Of a stretch of 64,000 nucleotides of DNA, positions 21,714-33,473 are shown piece after piece. Within the stretch, counting starts at the first letter, position 1; each line of letters starts with the position of its first letter. The notes under the pieces were generated by a model. The model made no database searches. It had not been told where the DNA came from and saw only the letters and a list, made by a program, of their open reading frames with translations. The translations under genes were made by a program, and so were the position numbers. Origin of the DNA: Aquarana catesbeiana (lineage: Eukaryota; Chordata; Amphibia; Anura; Ranidae). The stretch covers positions 672,627,640-672,691,639 of the forward strand of contig NC_133325.1 in NCBI RefSeq assembly GCF_042186555.1, in the 5' to 3' direction.

Positions 21714-23766
21714 TTAACGCCTTTTTAGAGCACTACATTCATAAAGGCGAATCAGGATTTATAACAGGACGTCAGACCCTAGATCAAATTCGTAGATCCA
21801 TAACCCTTATCTCATCAGCATGCTCCAACTGGGATGCTCCACTCACTCGGGAACTCTTGCTCCTTTCACTGGACCTTAATAAAGCCTTTGACAGCCTGAA
21901 TTGGAACTACCTTTTTGTCACGCTAGAGATTCTAGGGTTCGGCCCCACATTCCTTTCCTTGCTGGAAACGTTATATAATTCCCCAGTAGCCCAAATTTGA
22001 ATTAGAGGTCATAAATCACCGCTATTCTCTGTCCAACGTGGTAGGAGACAGGGATGCCCACTTTCTCCTTTATTATTTGCGTTGGCAATTGAACCCCTGG
22101 CTATGGCGATTCGTTCCCACTCCGACATCCACGGTATTTGTTGTGGCAAGCAGGAACATAAATGTGCACTATTTGCCGATCATGTCCTTATGTATATCAC
22201 TAATCCCCAAGTAACTTTGCCTAATTTGCTGTCCCTATTAGATCATTTTTCACAACTCTCCGGCCTGTCTCTGAATTCTCAAAAAACAGTAGCGCTTAAC
22301 ATATCATTACCCTCTGCTATGGTGCAGACTCTTCAAAATACATTTAGTTTTAAGTGGGCTTCTCGCTCTCTCCCATACCTAGGGGTCCAGCTGACTTCCT
22401 TCATAGACACTATCTATAGGGCAAATTACCCCCCATTATTTAAAAGACTTAAGGAGGATCTTCGTTGCTGGGTGGATTATTCCCTTTCATGATTTGGCAG
22501 AGTCAATTCAATAAAAATGACGTTCCTAACAAGACTCCTTTATTACTTTAGAACTTTACCGGTGGCAGTCCCGAGGGGAGACATACAACCTTTGCAAGCT
22601 AAAGTCCTACTTTTGTGTGGGGTAACAAGAGACCTCAGATACAAAAGCGAACACTTTATACACCCAAACCTTGGGGCTTGGGCTTACACCACAGCTAAAG
22701 GCTCAGTCCCCCTTTGGCTCTCCATTGAAGTACTTTCCTGCCACCTGTTGCTATAGGATCCTTAATGTGGCTTCCTAGTCGTTTACGTCCGCCTTTGCTA
22801 TGCCCCACTTTATCACACTCTTTAGCAATTTGGGACAGGATACGCCACCGCAGTCACTTATTATTTCCTCATACTCCACTAGCCCCCATTCTCTGTAACC
22901 TGGAGTTACCACCTGGTTTGACTCCGCAATTGTTTCAATGGTGGCTTAATAAGGGGCTACTGAAAATCGGCAATTTCCTTAATGGGGTTCAATTATATAC
23001 TATACAACATTTTCAAGACACGTTTATAATGCCTCCTAATGAAATATTTCGATACAACCAAATCGCATCATTTGCCAGATCCAAACTTAACCAAGTGGTG
23101 GGCCCCCTTACGCTTACAACATTTGAATTGACATGCCAGGCCAGGGACTTCCTGAAGGGTAGGATATCAGCGATATACACTTCTCTTACTGAGCCAGATT
23201 CTTAACTTGCCTATATGGACCACAGGGAAAGGGACTTGAACCTTACCTTTGATCTGACTGACGGGCAAGATATCGCTTATCAGCTATCCAAAATTTCCAT
23301 CAATACAACTATTATAGAGGTCAACTATAAAACGCTCCTACGTTGGTACCTGGTACCAACTAGGGTAGCTAAGATGCATCCTTCTACTTCGCCAAATTGT
23401 TTCCGACGATGTGGACAGCTGGGGACAATGCACCATATTTGGTGACAATGCCCTCTCGTAACTAGATTTTAGATTTTCAATTTAATCAACTCAGTAACGA
23501 GAGTAAACATTCACACATCTCCAGAAGAAGCCGCTCTTTTTCACAAACTACCTGACGAAACACCCAAAAAATCTGTAAAATGTATTAATTATATATTGTT
23601 GGCGGTGAGAATCACAATTGCTAGACACTGGAAATGGTCTGTAATTCCTCTTGACCAGGTTAAAAGTCAACTCAATTGGATTATGATTATCGATAAACTC
23701 ACCCATAAAACTAAGAAATTTAACAAGGTATGGGACCCATGGATCGATTATATCTCGATTCCATAG
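21714..23766 (+). pseudogene. LINE ORF2 segment 4 (RT palm to C-terminus)
   Basis: RT motifs appear in order: LDLNKAFDSLNW (motif A), RQGCPLSPLLFALAIEPLA (motif B), then ALFADHVLM, where the catalytic FADD has become FADH. Later frames (22517-23445) give the thumb and connection, and a C-terminal zinc-knuckle-like stretch (CFRRCGQLGTMHHIW, then WQCP) that the stop of the local frame interrupts. Text ends at VWDPWIDY just before 23766. Several stops and frameshifts plus the active-site change make it dead. Confidence 0.8.
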
Positions 23767-24238
23767 AGAACTCCAGGATGACCCTCTCTTTCTTCATCTC
23801 TCTCTTTTCCTTTGGGGGCGGGGGTTTGTTTTGTTTTTTTTTTTCTTTTTCTCTTCTCCCCCTCTTCTTTCTTCTCTTCATTACTTGTTTCCTCTTCTAG
23901 AAATTTTATACACAATAGAGATGACCACACATGGGGCCTCATACGACCGTGATTCCTAAGATTATCTCAGGGATTCCCCGTGACTCCGGACCTCTACCAT
24001 TCTTTCATATAGGGATACTCCGGATCATAGCTGGGAGACTATTATTAAACCTCACTGAAATCTAGATACATATCACATATGTTACGTTTTGTTATTACGA
24101 TAGATGACGGATATGTATTATGGCCATATCTTCTATTTCTCTGTATTGTGATGTTGACGATCTGAAAAATTTACTCCATTCTGTTAATGTATCTGGTCAT
24201 TCTAGACTTTGTTCTTCTTTCAATAAAAATATTGTAAT
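23767..24238 (+). other. LINE 3' untranslated region
   Basis: Non-coding. Holds a pyrimidine-rich tract near 23780-23890 and a poly(A)-like AATAAA near 24222, close to the 3' end. Confidence 0.6.
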
Positions 24239-24616
24239 ATAAATGTAATATTCAGTCCATGAAAGAAAAAGTTAAATACCATAATACTTTGCATAAAAAT
24301 ATACCTGCCATTCTCTCAACATATTTTTTTTAAATTTTCCTATTCGACCTGCTGAATCATTGCAAGTTTTATTTAAAATGCAATGCTTGTCTATGGGAAC
24401 TGCTGAACTTGTGTTTTGTATTTATTTTTTAACACCAAAGCCCCTCTCCCCTCCTGAAACAAACTAGCTCCGCACACCAAGGATGTGGGCTGTATTTCTG
24501 TAGCAGGGGAGCTGTGAATGAAGAAATACCCTTTCTCTCCACTGAGGAGTAAGGAATTTTTCACTTTTGGCACAGTTTTATCTGGAGGTGAAGTTCCCTG
24601 GGACATTGCCCAGTTT
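24239..24616. other. No gene seen; host sequence of the next LINE insertion
   Basis: No domain in any frame (a 140-codon minus frame at 24391-24813 crosses into the LINE tail and is spurious). The segment resembles a decayed MITE but I see no paired ends. Confidence 0.35.
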
Positions 24617-25979
24617 TGAAGTCCACTTTTTTTTTTTAACAAACAGTGGTGCTTTATTGAAAAAAAAAGTAAGAAAGCAAAATACAGATTACAGATGTAC
24701 ATAGATCGACATGTTAGAGTATCTTCTTGCCATATGCAGTAAGTATTACATTGAATTTTAACTGTAAGAGTGTATATAGTCCACCAATGTTCACAACCTA
24801 ACAGGATTAGCAATTTCTAAGTGTATGGCACAGCACATAGTATAACAAGAATATTTGAGACATCAATTCTGTCGAGGTCAGACGACCCTCTACCCTTAAT
24901 CATATATAATATATAATATGTGCTCAGGTCAAAGTCCAAGGAGCCCAGACCTTCTCAAACTTCCAATGGCAACCCCTATTAGAGTAAGTCATTTTATATA
25001 GAGGCAGGGCTGCGTTGACCATCGCCTCCCATGCCGCCACCTCTGGTCTAAGAGGAGGTAGCCATTTCAGCAGTATTTCCTTTTTGGCATAGTACAGGAC
25101 GTGCGATATAAGCAGCTTCAAATGGTGAGGACGCTGGTCGTCCTCATGGATTCCTAGTAGAGCAAGGGAGGGGGCGGGTATTAAGGCAAGTTGTGTTCTA
25201 GTATTAATTTCGGCGTACACCGCCTCCCAATATGGTAATATTGAGGGGCACTCCCAGAACATATGTAAGTAAGTACCCTGCTGCACTCTACAGCGGGGGC
25301 ATACTGAGTCTCGCTCTGGAAAGATTCTGTTTAGTCTCTCAGGGGTATAATATACGCGATGTAGAAATTTGACCTGTATCAGCTTATCCCGAGACGAAAT
25401 TACAAGCTTTGGGCCCAACTCCAAGCTATCCTCCCAGTCCTCCCTACCTAATGATGGGATATCCCTCTTCCAAAACTCCCACAGCTTCTCCATCCTGGGA
25501 AGATCGGTGCACAATAGAGCGCCGTACAAGGCCGATAGTGGTTTGCGTAGATCTCCTGATGTCAAAAGCTCCTCAATGGAGTTGCTCTTGAGGATCAGAG
25601 ATCCGGGGAATTGAGCATTAGCGGCATGCCGCAACTGGAAGCACCGAAATTGCATCCAGCCAGGCAGTCAGAACTTTTGGGATAATAATGAAAAGCTCGG
25701 GAGGGTGCCTGTTGGCATTACATCGCCAAGTGTTTTAACCCCATATCTCGCCCATAGCTGTGGGTCTGGAATGGTACGAAAGTGGGGCAGCCCCGGGTTG
25801 CCCCAAAGGGGTTGAGCAGGGGACAGCTGGCCAGGAGCTGAGAAGCGTTGTGTAGCTGCCCTCCAGACCCGCCATGTAGTGTATGTAGGTCCTGGTAAGA
25901 ACTGATATGCCCGCGGCCCCCGATAGATTAAGTTCCGGAGATCCAGTAAAGATCCCAAAAAAGCTGAAGTCCACTTTTT
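24617..25979 (-). mobile_element. 5'-truncated L1/Tx1-type LINE with 15-bp target duplication
   Basis: The body 24632-25964 is flanked by TGAAGTCCACTTTTT at 24617-24631 and 25965-25979. On the minus strand it ends in a short A tail preceded by AATAAAGC. Truncation at 5', an A-tail and a long duplication are the hallmarks of target-primed reverse transcription. Confidence 0.85.
24917..25964 (-). pseudogene. LINE ORF2 C-terminal half
   Basis: The minus frame 25974-25668 (overlapping the truncation point) and then 25655-24924 cover the region after the RT palm. The second frame contains HAANAQF, FWKRDIPSLGREDW, and a CCHC-like knuckle (CPRCRVQQGTYLHMFWECP). It ends with WKFEKVWAPW before a stop near 24924. 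One frameshift lies around 25660. There is no endonuclease and no RT active site, so this copy is inert. Confidence 0.8.
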
Positions 25980-26640
25980 ATTTTTTTTTTATTGATGTGA
26001 CTGGGGCTATTTATTTGAGTACACGGAAGTTTTTTAAAGCCCAATGTCCTTCAAAAAGTTGTTTTTTTATTTATTTATTTATTTTAACTTAGAAGATTTT
26101 GGAAGAGCAAATGCTTCAGTGAAGTTTTTGGTTTTGTCTCACCCTGTTAGGGGGATTCCATCTATCTTTCTGTCTGTGTGACAGCACAGCAAGAAATGAA
26201 GGGAGTGGTTGTCACCGAGGCAGACACAGGCAGAGGCAATAATAATTATCTGACAGAGAATAAAGTAGAATTAAAACCTTTTTTTGATTACGTAAGGGAG
26301 GGTTATACCCCTGTCAGTTTTTTTTTTAAACTAACGTGCCATAACTTGCCACAACTGCGTGCATTGCACAAGGTTGCAGGGCAGTTACAGCCGAATACAC
26401 TTAAATGGGTCGCATTCTGCGGCTGTACCGCCTGCCATGTGTGACATATGACTTGGTTGTTGATGCAGCTGCAAAGCATTTTGGTCAACACATGTGTACA
26501 GCCCTGAGTTCATGCATGCCTTTCTTCAGGTGCCAGGTGGGGGGTGGCACCTAAACCTGCTTTTACTGCCCCCTGGCCGCCTGTGTAAATTAACCCAAAA
26601 GCCTTCCCCAGCTCAAAAGACAGCACAGTATGAAGTGGGA
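25980..26640. other. No gene seen; decayed MITE-like sequence
   Basis: The middle part (ATTCCATCTATCTTTCTG, GACAGCACAGCAAGAAATG near 26156-26200) resembles a ranid MITE interior I have seen before. No ends are identifiable. Confidence 0.3.
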
Positions 26641-26699
26641 TTTCAATAACCCTCCAATGAGCACATATACACTTGAAATATCTTTTTAAAATACAAAGT

Positions 26700-27034
26700 C
26701 TTTATTATGTCAATTAAAAGAAAACTCTTATGCATTAAAAGCATATCTTTTTACAAAAAGGTATCAGGTCTACCACTTGCATCCCCTTGGGAAACAGAGG
26801 ATTTATAGCATGGAGATCCTCCCAGATTATATCTACATCATCAGTGTGGGTCAACGTGTTTCGTGGACAAAGCCGCTTCATCAGAACCTCAAATCTCTCA
26901 TGCTAATATTACTGCTCACTACAATAACAGAGAAAAGTATGCATGAGTTTCACCATAATTAAATAACATCAAAGAAAAACAGTGCATATAATATAACATG
27001 CAATGTACATAACAATCATTATGCATACATTTGT
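26700..27034 (-). mobile_element. Penelope-like or related repeat tail with ribozyme motif
   Basis: Single-copy fragment read on the minus strand, containing the hammerhead-like motif at 26847-26888 and, 140 nt later, AATAAA (plus-strand TTTATT 26701-26706). No reverse transcriptase is present. Outer limits are approximate. Confidence 0.45.
26847..26888 (-). ncRNA. Hammerhead ribozyme-like motif A
   Basis: On the minus strand the core box CTGATGA (complement of 26878-26884) is followed by a short stem II and GAAA (complement of 26859-26862). CACGTT follows, with a two-pair stem III (A-T, C-G). Stem I pairs GGTT with GACC (one G-T). Like the other copies it has one extra A after CTGATGA. Stem II is weak here (one C-A mismatch). 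Hammerheads of this compact type are known in Penelope-like elements. Activity is untested. Confidence 0.55.
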
Positions 27035-27678
27035 TGTAGACACCCCAAGCTATTTGCTGAGAATCGTGTTGAGTATTTTGCAGATCTCGTTTTTTGTCAC
27101 AAAGTTTTGAAATTTGAAAAAAGAAAATACATTTTCCTTTTCTTTCTTCATTTTCAAAAACAAATGAGAGCTGCAAAATACTCACCATGCCTCTTAGCAA
27201 ATATCTTGGGGTGTCTACTTTCCAAAATGGGGTCATTTGGTTGGGTTTTTTGCTATCTTGACATTTCAGGGCCTCCGAAACTGTGATAGGTAGTGAGGAA
27301 GTGAAATCACCATTTTACGGCATTAGAAATCCTGAAGATGGCGATTGGTTTTCGGGGTCCTGTACGCGGCTAGGCTCCCAAAAAGTCTTACACATGTGGT
27401 ATCCCCGTACTCAGAAGCAGCAGAATGTATTTTGGGGTGTAATTCCACATATGCCCATGGCATGTTCAAGCAATATATCATTTAGTGACAACTTTGTGCA
27501 AAAAAAAATGTAATTTTTCCGAAACATGTGGCAAAATATAAAATATTACATGGACACAACATGCCTATCAGCAAATAGCTAGGGGGGTCTATTTTTCAAA
27601 AAGTGGTCATTTGGGGGAGGGTTTGAACTGTCCTATGCCACACATTAAAAGCCTATGCCACACATCTAACCACTTTTA

Positions 27679-28087
27679 TGCCTCGTACACACGATCGGAC
27701 ATTCCGTCAACAATATCCATGTTTTTTTTCCGACGGATGTTGGCTCAAACTTGTCTTGCTCACACAAAGTTGGTTGAAAATTCCGAATGTCAAGAATGCG
27801 GTGACGTACAACACGTACGACGAGCCGAGAAAAATGAAGTTCAATAGCCAGTGCTGCTCTTCTGCTTGATTCCAAGAATGCGTGGCATGGCACTTTGTGC
27901 GTCGGAATTGTGTACACACGATCAGAATTTACGTGAACGGATTTTGTTGTGGGAAAATTTGAGAACCAGATCTCAAATTTTGTGCGACGGAAATTGTCCG
28001 ATGGGGCCTACACACGGTCAGAATTTCCGACAAAAGGCTCCCATCGAACATTTTCCGTCGAAAAATCCGACCGTGTGTACGGGGCAG
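27679..28087. mobile_element. MITE within piggyBac copy 1
   Basis: Ends are TGCCTCGTACACACGATCGG and the complement of CCGACCGTGTGTACGGGGCA. Copy 2 lacks this insertion at the equivalent place: 36608-36621 reads CCACTT directly followed by GAAGACAA. That gives a natural empty site. The type of target duplication is unclear. Confidence 0.8.
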
Positions 28088-28375
28088 AAGACAAAGCCCT
28101 TTCTGATGCTAGAAAATTGCTAGAAAATTACTTTGAACCCCCAAACATTATATATTTTTTTAAAGCAAAGGCCCTACAGATTAAAATGGTGGGTGATACA
28201 AATTTTTTTTTCACTCAGTATTTGCGCAGCAATTTTTCAAACAATTTTTTTTGGAAAGAATAACGCTTTTTCAAATTTGTATGCACTAAAACACACTATA
28301 TTGCTCAAATGTTTGGTAAAATATAAAAGATGATCTTATGCCGAGTACATAGATACCAAACACGAGATGCTTTAA

Positions 28376-29082
28376 CCGCTTGCTGACCAGCCGCCATCAT
28401 TATACGGCGGCAGGTCGGCACGATCCCGCGAGCCATCGTAACTATACGTCGGTTCGCGGGATCGGATAGCAGGCGCGCGCGCCCCCAGAGGCGCACTCAT
28501 GCACCCGCTGCACTGCGGGGGTGCCGACGCTCGTGGCCGACGGTCGCGATGACCGACGGCCACGAGCGATCGCGAGCACGAGAGGCGGGACATGTGTGTG
28601 TAAACACACAAATCCCTGTTCTGTTCTGTGAGGAGAGACATATCGTGTGTTCCTAATAGTTAGGAACCACGATCTGTCATTTCCTCTAGGTTAGTCCCCT
28701 CCCCCTACAGTTAGAAACACACACAGGGAACGCAGTTAATCCCTTGATCGCCCCCTAGTGTTAACCCCTTCTCTGCTAGTGACATTTTTACAGTAATCAG
28801 TTCATTTTAATAGCACTGATCGCTGCATAAATGCCAGTGGTGCCAAAAATGTGTCAAAAGTGTCCGTTGTGTCCGTCATAATGTTGCAGTCCCGCAGCTC
28901 AAAAAATAAAAACTGCAGAGGCAATCACATACCACCAAAAGAAAGCTCTATTTGTGGGAAAAAAAGGACGTCAATTTTGTTTGGGTGCAGCATTGCACGA
29001 CCGCACAGTTAAAGCGACGCAGTGCCGACTCGCAAAAAATGGCCAGGTCATTCTGCAGCCAAATCTTTCGGGGCTGAAGTGG
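28376..29082. mobile_element. piggyBac-type MITE, 707 bp
   Basis: TTAA flanks it on both sides (28372-28375, 29083-29086). One end is CCGCTTGCTGACCAGCCGCC and the other, inverted, is CCACTTCAGCCCCGAAAG. The same two different ends bound piggyBac copy 2, so this is an internally deleted relative. Copy 2 has no insertion at this site (36835-36850). Confidence 0.85.
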
Positions 29083-30235
29083 TTAAAATTGCGCACAACT
29101 GTGCAGCAGCGACAAACTACATACAATTTTTAAAAGCCTTTAAAGGTTACCACTTTAGATTTACAGAGGAGGTCTACTGCTAGAATTACTGCCCTTGATC
29201 TGACGTTCACGATGATACCTCACATGCATGGTGCAAATGCTGTTTACATACGTCACAAGACCGACGCTTGCGTTTGCCTTTGCGCGTGAGCACGGGGGGA
29301 CAGGGGTGCTTTATTTATTTATTTATTATTTATTTTGCTTTTTTATTTTATTTTTACATGGTTCCTTTCATTTTTTTTTAATCATTTTTATTGTGATCAC
29401 AGGGAATGTAAATATCCCCTATGATATCAATAGGTAGTGACAGGTACTCTTTTTTTGAAAAAATTGGGATCTATTAGACTCTAGATCTCTCCTCTGCCCT
29501 CAAAGCATCTGACCACACCAAGATCAGGGTGATAAGATGCTTTCCCAATTCCCCAATGGCGCTGTTTATATCCGGTGAAACCGAAGTCATGAAATGCTCG
29601 TAGCTTCCAAGTTCTTAGGCCATAGAGCTGATTGGAGCCATTCTGGTCTCCGATCAGCTCTATGGTCAGCTGGCGGAACCACCGGCTGCATTCTTGGGTT
29701 CCCCGGAGGGACAGCAGAGCCTGAGAAAACCATGGAAGAGGACGGGAGGGGGGGATGTTCCCTCCCACTGCTTGTAAAAGCAGTCTAGCAGCAAATTAGC
29801 CACTAGGATTGCTTTTACATGATATCCGACTGACGGATGAAAAGAACGATACCAAGATGATACCTAAACCTGCAGGCATCATTCTGGTATAACCACTCAA
29901 AGTCCAGCAACATACCAGTACGTCGCTGGTCCTTGTTGGGCATATATTGTAATGTTCTTTTTTTCATGCAACCTGTGGGCTGAATGAAAAAAAGAGATTG
30001 ATCAGTGGTATGCCCACCATTAGAATACTAATGATGGGCATACATCATTAGAAGTGGGTGGTTTCAGTCGCTGATTTACGTATTGTGAGAGCAAACCCTG
30101 TTGCTGTCAAAATAAATAAATCCGTGCTGCAGCTGAATGGTGTACCTGAAAAGCAAACAATGGTAACAATAAAACATTAACTCAATAAAACAACTTTTTT
30201 TATTGCACCTGTGCCAAAAAAAGAGTAAAAAATAC

Positions 30236-30313
30236 ATGCCGAAGCATGGGGGCAATCAGCCCCTAATGTTAGGGGCAAATCGCCCCTTCACCCTTGCCCC
30301 CATGCTTCGGCAT
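30236..30313. repeat. Perfect 20-bp hairpin
   Basis: ATGCCGAAGCATGGGGGCAA (30236-30255) and its exact complement (30294-30313) flank a 38-nt loop. The loop itself contains GCCCCTAA...TTAGGGGC. A purine run on one side (AAAAAAAGAG) and its complement on the other extend it loosely. Confidence 0.9.
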
Positions 30314-30729
30314 ATATGCTCTTTTTTTAACTATGGTGGTGAAATCACCTCCTACAGCGCTGTAGTCGCTGATTTACGAATCGTGAGAGCAAACACTTTT
30401 GCTGTCAAGATAAATAAATCAGTGCTGCAGCTGAATGGCGTACCTACAAAGAAAATAATGGTTAACAATAAAACACAGTAAACAGTAAAGTATAAAAGAA
30501 TTACATACCTGCAAAACAAACATGATAAAAGATAGTAACAATAAAACATTGCAGCATAAAATACAGTAAACCAGAGCAGAACAATTAAGAGAGAAGAACG
30601 ACAAATATTTTTGGCTTTTTTATTTTTTATATATTTTACACTTTTATTTGTAACTGTAAAGGTTCAAGGTTCTGGTGTCTCAAAATGCGATGGCATCTTT
30701 CGAGACCCTGTGTTAGTATGCCCTAGGAC

Positions 30730-32150
30730 TGTGCAGTGCTGGACCCTACGCTAATACTCCTACTAGTGTCTGGTAGCCACGAAACATTCACCGATGCAGA
30801 GACACCAGGTTGGTCAGGACAGGGGGGACAATAATAGCGGGTGTCACGCCTATATCGGCGTTTCCTACAGATGCAACATCTTCTTTGGGATAGGGGTACC
30901 AGGGAGGACATCCGGAAAATGCCTCTCATGCAGCCGGCTCACTGCATTTACATTGTGAAGTTGGGGCACAGCACCATCTGGAAAAAGAAGGGCTGCGATG
31001 ATCTCTTCCTGGAATTTAAGGAAGGATCCAGTTCATCCTGACGCTTTGTATAGTACATAAGCGTTCAGCAGAGCCAATTGAAATAGATATACAGACACTT
31101 TTTTATACCAGCGTCTGGCTCTACGGGCAGTTAAGTATGGCGCCATCAACTGATCGTTGAAGTCCAACCCTCCCATGTTAAGGTTGTAATTGTGGACACA
31201 GAGGGGCTACTCAACAACACCAATCACCATTGCAATTTGGACTGTTGTATCTGCGTAAAGGGAGGACAGAACGGAAACATTCCGATTATCCATCCAGTTC
31301 ACTGCGAGCAAATTATTACATCTCAAGCAGGCTCTCTCCCCCATCTAAGTTGGGCCTCTACAAGCCGCTGGGGGAAGCCCTGGCGATTAGATCGCACGGT
31401 GCCACATGCGCCAATTCCACAAAGGTAGCTAAAAAGTGGCACACTTGTGTAATAATTGTCCACATACAAGTGGTACCCCTTTCTGAATAAAGGTGACACC
31501 AAGTCCCAAACAATCTTGCCAGTGCTCCCTATGTAGTCTGGGCAGTTGGGGGGCTCCACATGACTGTCTTTTCCCTCATAAACCATATGTATAGCCTGTG
31601 GCCCTGTCACAGAGCTTATACATCTTGACCCCATATCTGGCATGCTTGCTGGGAGAAACTGTTTGAAAGACTAGCGGCCAGAAAACTTAATCAGGGACTC
31701 ATCAATGCAGACAACTTGATCGGGAATAAACAAGGCTGCAAACTGTTGGTTGAAGTGGTTTACGGGGGACCAAATTTTATGGAGCCGATCAAATCCAGGG
31801 TCACCCCGAGGATGACAGAGTTCATTGTCATTAAAATGCATGAACTGCAAAATCTGCTCGTATCCCGTCCTGGTCATGGAAGCAGAGAACACGGGCATAT
31901 GGTGAATTGGGTCAGTGGAACAATATGACTGCAACTCACTTTTTTTAGTTATGCCCCTGAGGAGGGATAGGCCCAGAAAGGTCTTAAATTCGGAAACAGT
32001 AATAGGTTTCCATTCTCTAGCAAGGGTCAAATGGGGATTAGCGCAGATTAATTGACCAGCATACAAATTGCTTTGGTCCACAATAGATCTATAGAGATCT
32101 TCCGAGAAAAACAGTTAATCAAAATCAAGTGACGTAAAATCAACTTTTTC
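30730..32150 (-). pseudogene. piggyBac transposase pseudogene (DDE_Tnp_1_7 type)
   Basis: The minus-strand frame 32081-31671 contains the N-terminal core (YAGQLICANPHLTLAREW, FLGLSLLRGITKKSEL) and CIDESLIKFSGR with the first catalytic Asp, then a stop. The frame 31643-31323 carries LYVDNYYTSVPLFSYL with the second Asp. A third Asp (NLNMGGLDFNDQ) lies near 31160 in another frame. The C-terminal cysteine-rich domain (CCICRKRRYRRDTRYYCPPC) is at 30880-30820. All domains are present but split by at least three stops or frameshifts. The enzyme would excise precisely at TTAA. One frame is open through the first Asp, but no full protein can be made. Confidence 0.85.
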
Positions 32151-32171
32151 CACCTAAATTCCGGGTTGGCC

Positions 32172-32757
32172 ATTGAATCGGGGGAAGTATGGGAGCTGCA
32201 GAAGTGGTGGGCTCGCAATCAGGATTGGCATATGCAGCTAGTGTGACTCACAGGCAAGAGAGCACCTGGTTGTCAGAGCCTGCTTCAATCACTACCAAAA
32301 AAACTGTTAGCATTCACAGGGATCAGGCGTGACTCTGCAAATGCTGCAGTTATGTGTGTTGTGTTTTGTGAGTGACAGTAATCTATTGATACTGCACTGT
32401 TGGGCTTGGCTGGGCTGGGCGGAGGGGCTAAATGCAGGCGCTAGCAGGTGTCTGGGCTGATCCCGCTAACGCCACATTTCTGGGAACACTAGACTATTGG
32501 GGACGCTAAAATAGTTCGGATCAAATCAAAGATATTGATCCGTTCAGACACTATACTAGTAAGGGAGGTGTATGGTGTGTGTGTGTGCTAGCGCTACTGG
32601 CACTAATCTGACGCTGCCTGGGATCGACGCTGACCCTAACTGACGCTAAAACCGAAACTGATGTCACCCACTGGGTGATCAGGGGGTTAAACCTTTATTA
32701 GGTAATATACGGCGGGTATCCTGATGCTATAAATAACGAACTAGCGTCACCCGTGAC
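32172..32757. other. piggyBac non-coding interior
   Basis: Shares extended similarity with 38210-39240 in copy 2 (for example GTGCTAGCAGGT and GGGCTGATCCCGCTAAC). No reading frame. Confidence 0.7.
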
Positions 32758-33001
32758 ACTAATAGGTAATTCAAACCGGAAGAAAGGGAATACAGGGATT
32801 ATGACGGTGCCAGGAAGAACACAGTATATTCAAAATTTGTTTAAAAAAAGTAATTTTTATTAATACACAGAAGTTGTAAAAAATAAACAAATAGAATCAC
32901 AAGGACATGGTGTGCATAAATTCTAAAAACATATCTGTAGCGAGCTTCACGTCACTTGGCCTCAGAGATGTAACGGCCAATGCAGTGGGTAGGTATTTTA
33001 A

Positions 33002-33043
33002 GTGTCCGACATGTTTCGCCAGTATTGGCTTCCTCAGGGATAG
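33002..33043 (-). ncRNA. Hammerhead ribozyme-like motif B (left arm)
   Basis: Minus strand: CTGAGGA (complement of 33031-33037), stem II GCCA/TGGC, GAAA (complement of 33014-33017), CATGTC with cleavage expected after the C at 33008. Stem I pairs TCC with GGA. Core intact apart from the extra A shared by all copies. AATAAA lies about 145 nt downstream on the minus strand (32856-32861). Confidence 0.65.
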
Positions 33044-33431
33044 ATTATTAATACCTAAAGCGCTACAGTAATTCTGCAACGCCAGGGATGTTACAGGACA
33101 CCGACGTACTTATCGCCATCTGATCTGCTTATCTTATTTGGCGTTGCAACTGGCTGTAGGCTTTCTCTTAGCCCAGCATCTCACTCTACACTTATTTAGT
33201 GAGATACGTTTTCTGCTGCTGTTGAAAGAAAAAAGTTTTTTCAACGCCAGGGATCTATCGGTGTCCTGCTATTCATTTTAAAGAGTATTTCTTTACACAT
33301 ATTTGGCCAGGCCCTTCCTATTGCTCCCTGCAGCTACCTACTGTGATCTATGCTGGAAGCTTAGCCCTGGAGGTGTGTGGCACCCTTATGGTGACTTGCA
33401 GAATTACTGTAGCGCTTTAGGTATTAATAAT

Positions 33432-33473
33432 CTATCCCTGAGGAAGCCAATACTGGCAAAACATGTCGGACAC
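33432..33473 (+). ncRNA. Hammerhead-like motif C (right arm, core mutated)
   Basis: Mirror copy of motif B: CTGAGGA 33438-33444, stem II GCCA/TGGC, but the GAAA box reads AAAA (33458-33461). Loss of the conserved G should abolish activity. AATAAA at 33614-33619. Confidence 0.65.

Larger units (their letters stand above)
11240..24238 (+). mobile_element. LINE (L1/Tx1 group), decayed copy split by three insertions
   Basis: Four segments belong to one + strand ORF2: about 11240-11448, 16216-16399, 20541-21121 and 21714-24238. Each gap carries the insertion's own target duplication (CTTTA, TA and TTAA). When the insertions are ignored, the LINE reading frame runs on across each junction, which shows that the segments were contiguous. 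The 3' end lies near ATTGTAATAT (24229-24238), just past an AATAAA. The 5' boundary is uncertain. Confidence 0.75.

Noticed and set aside
28372..28641. 89-codon arginine-rich minus-strand frame
   Set aside because: It lies in the CpG-rich end of the 707-bp piggyBac MITE; no domain and no counterpart in the other piggyBac copies.
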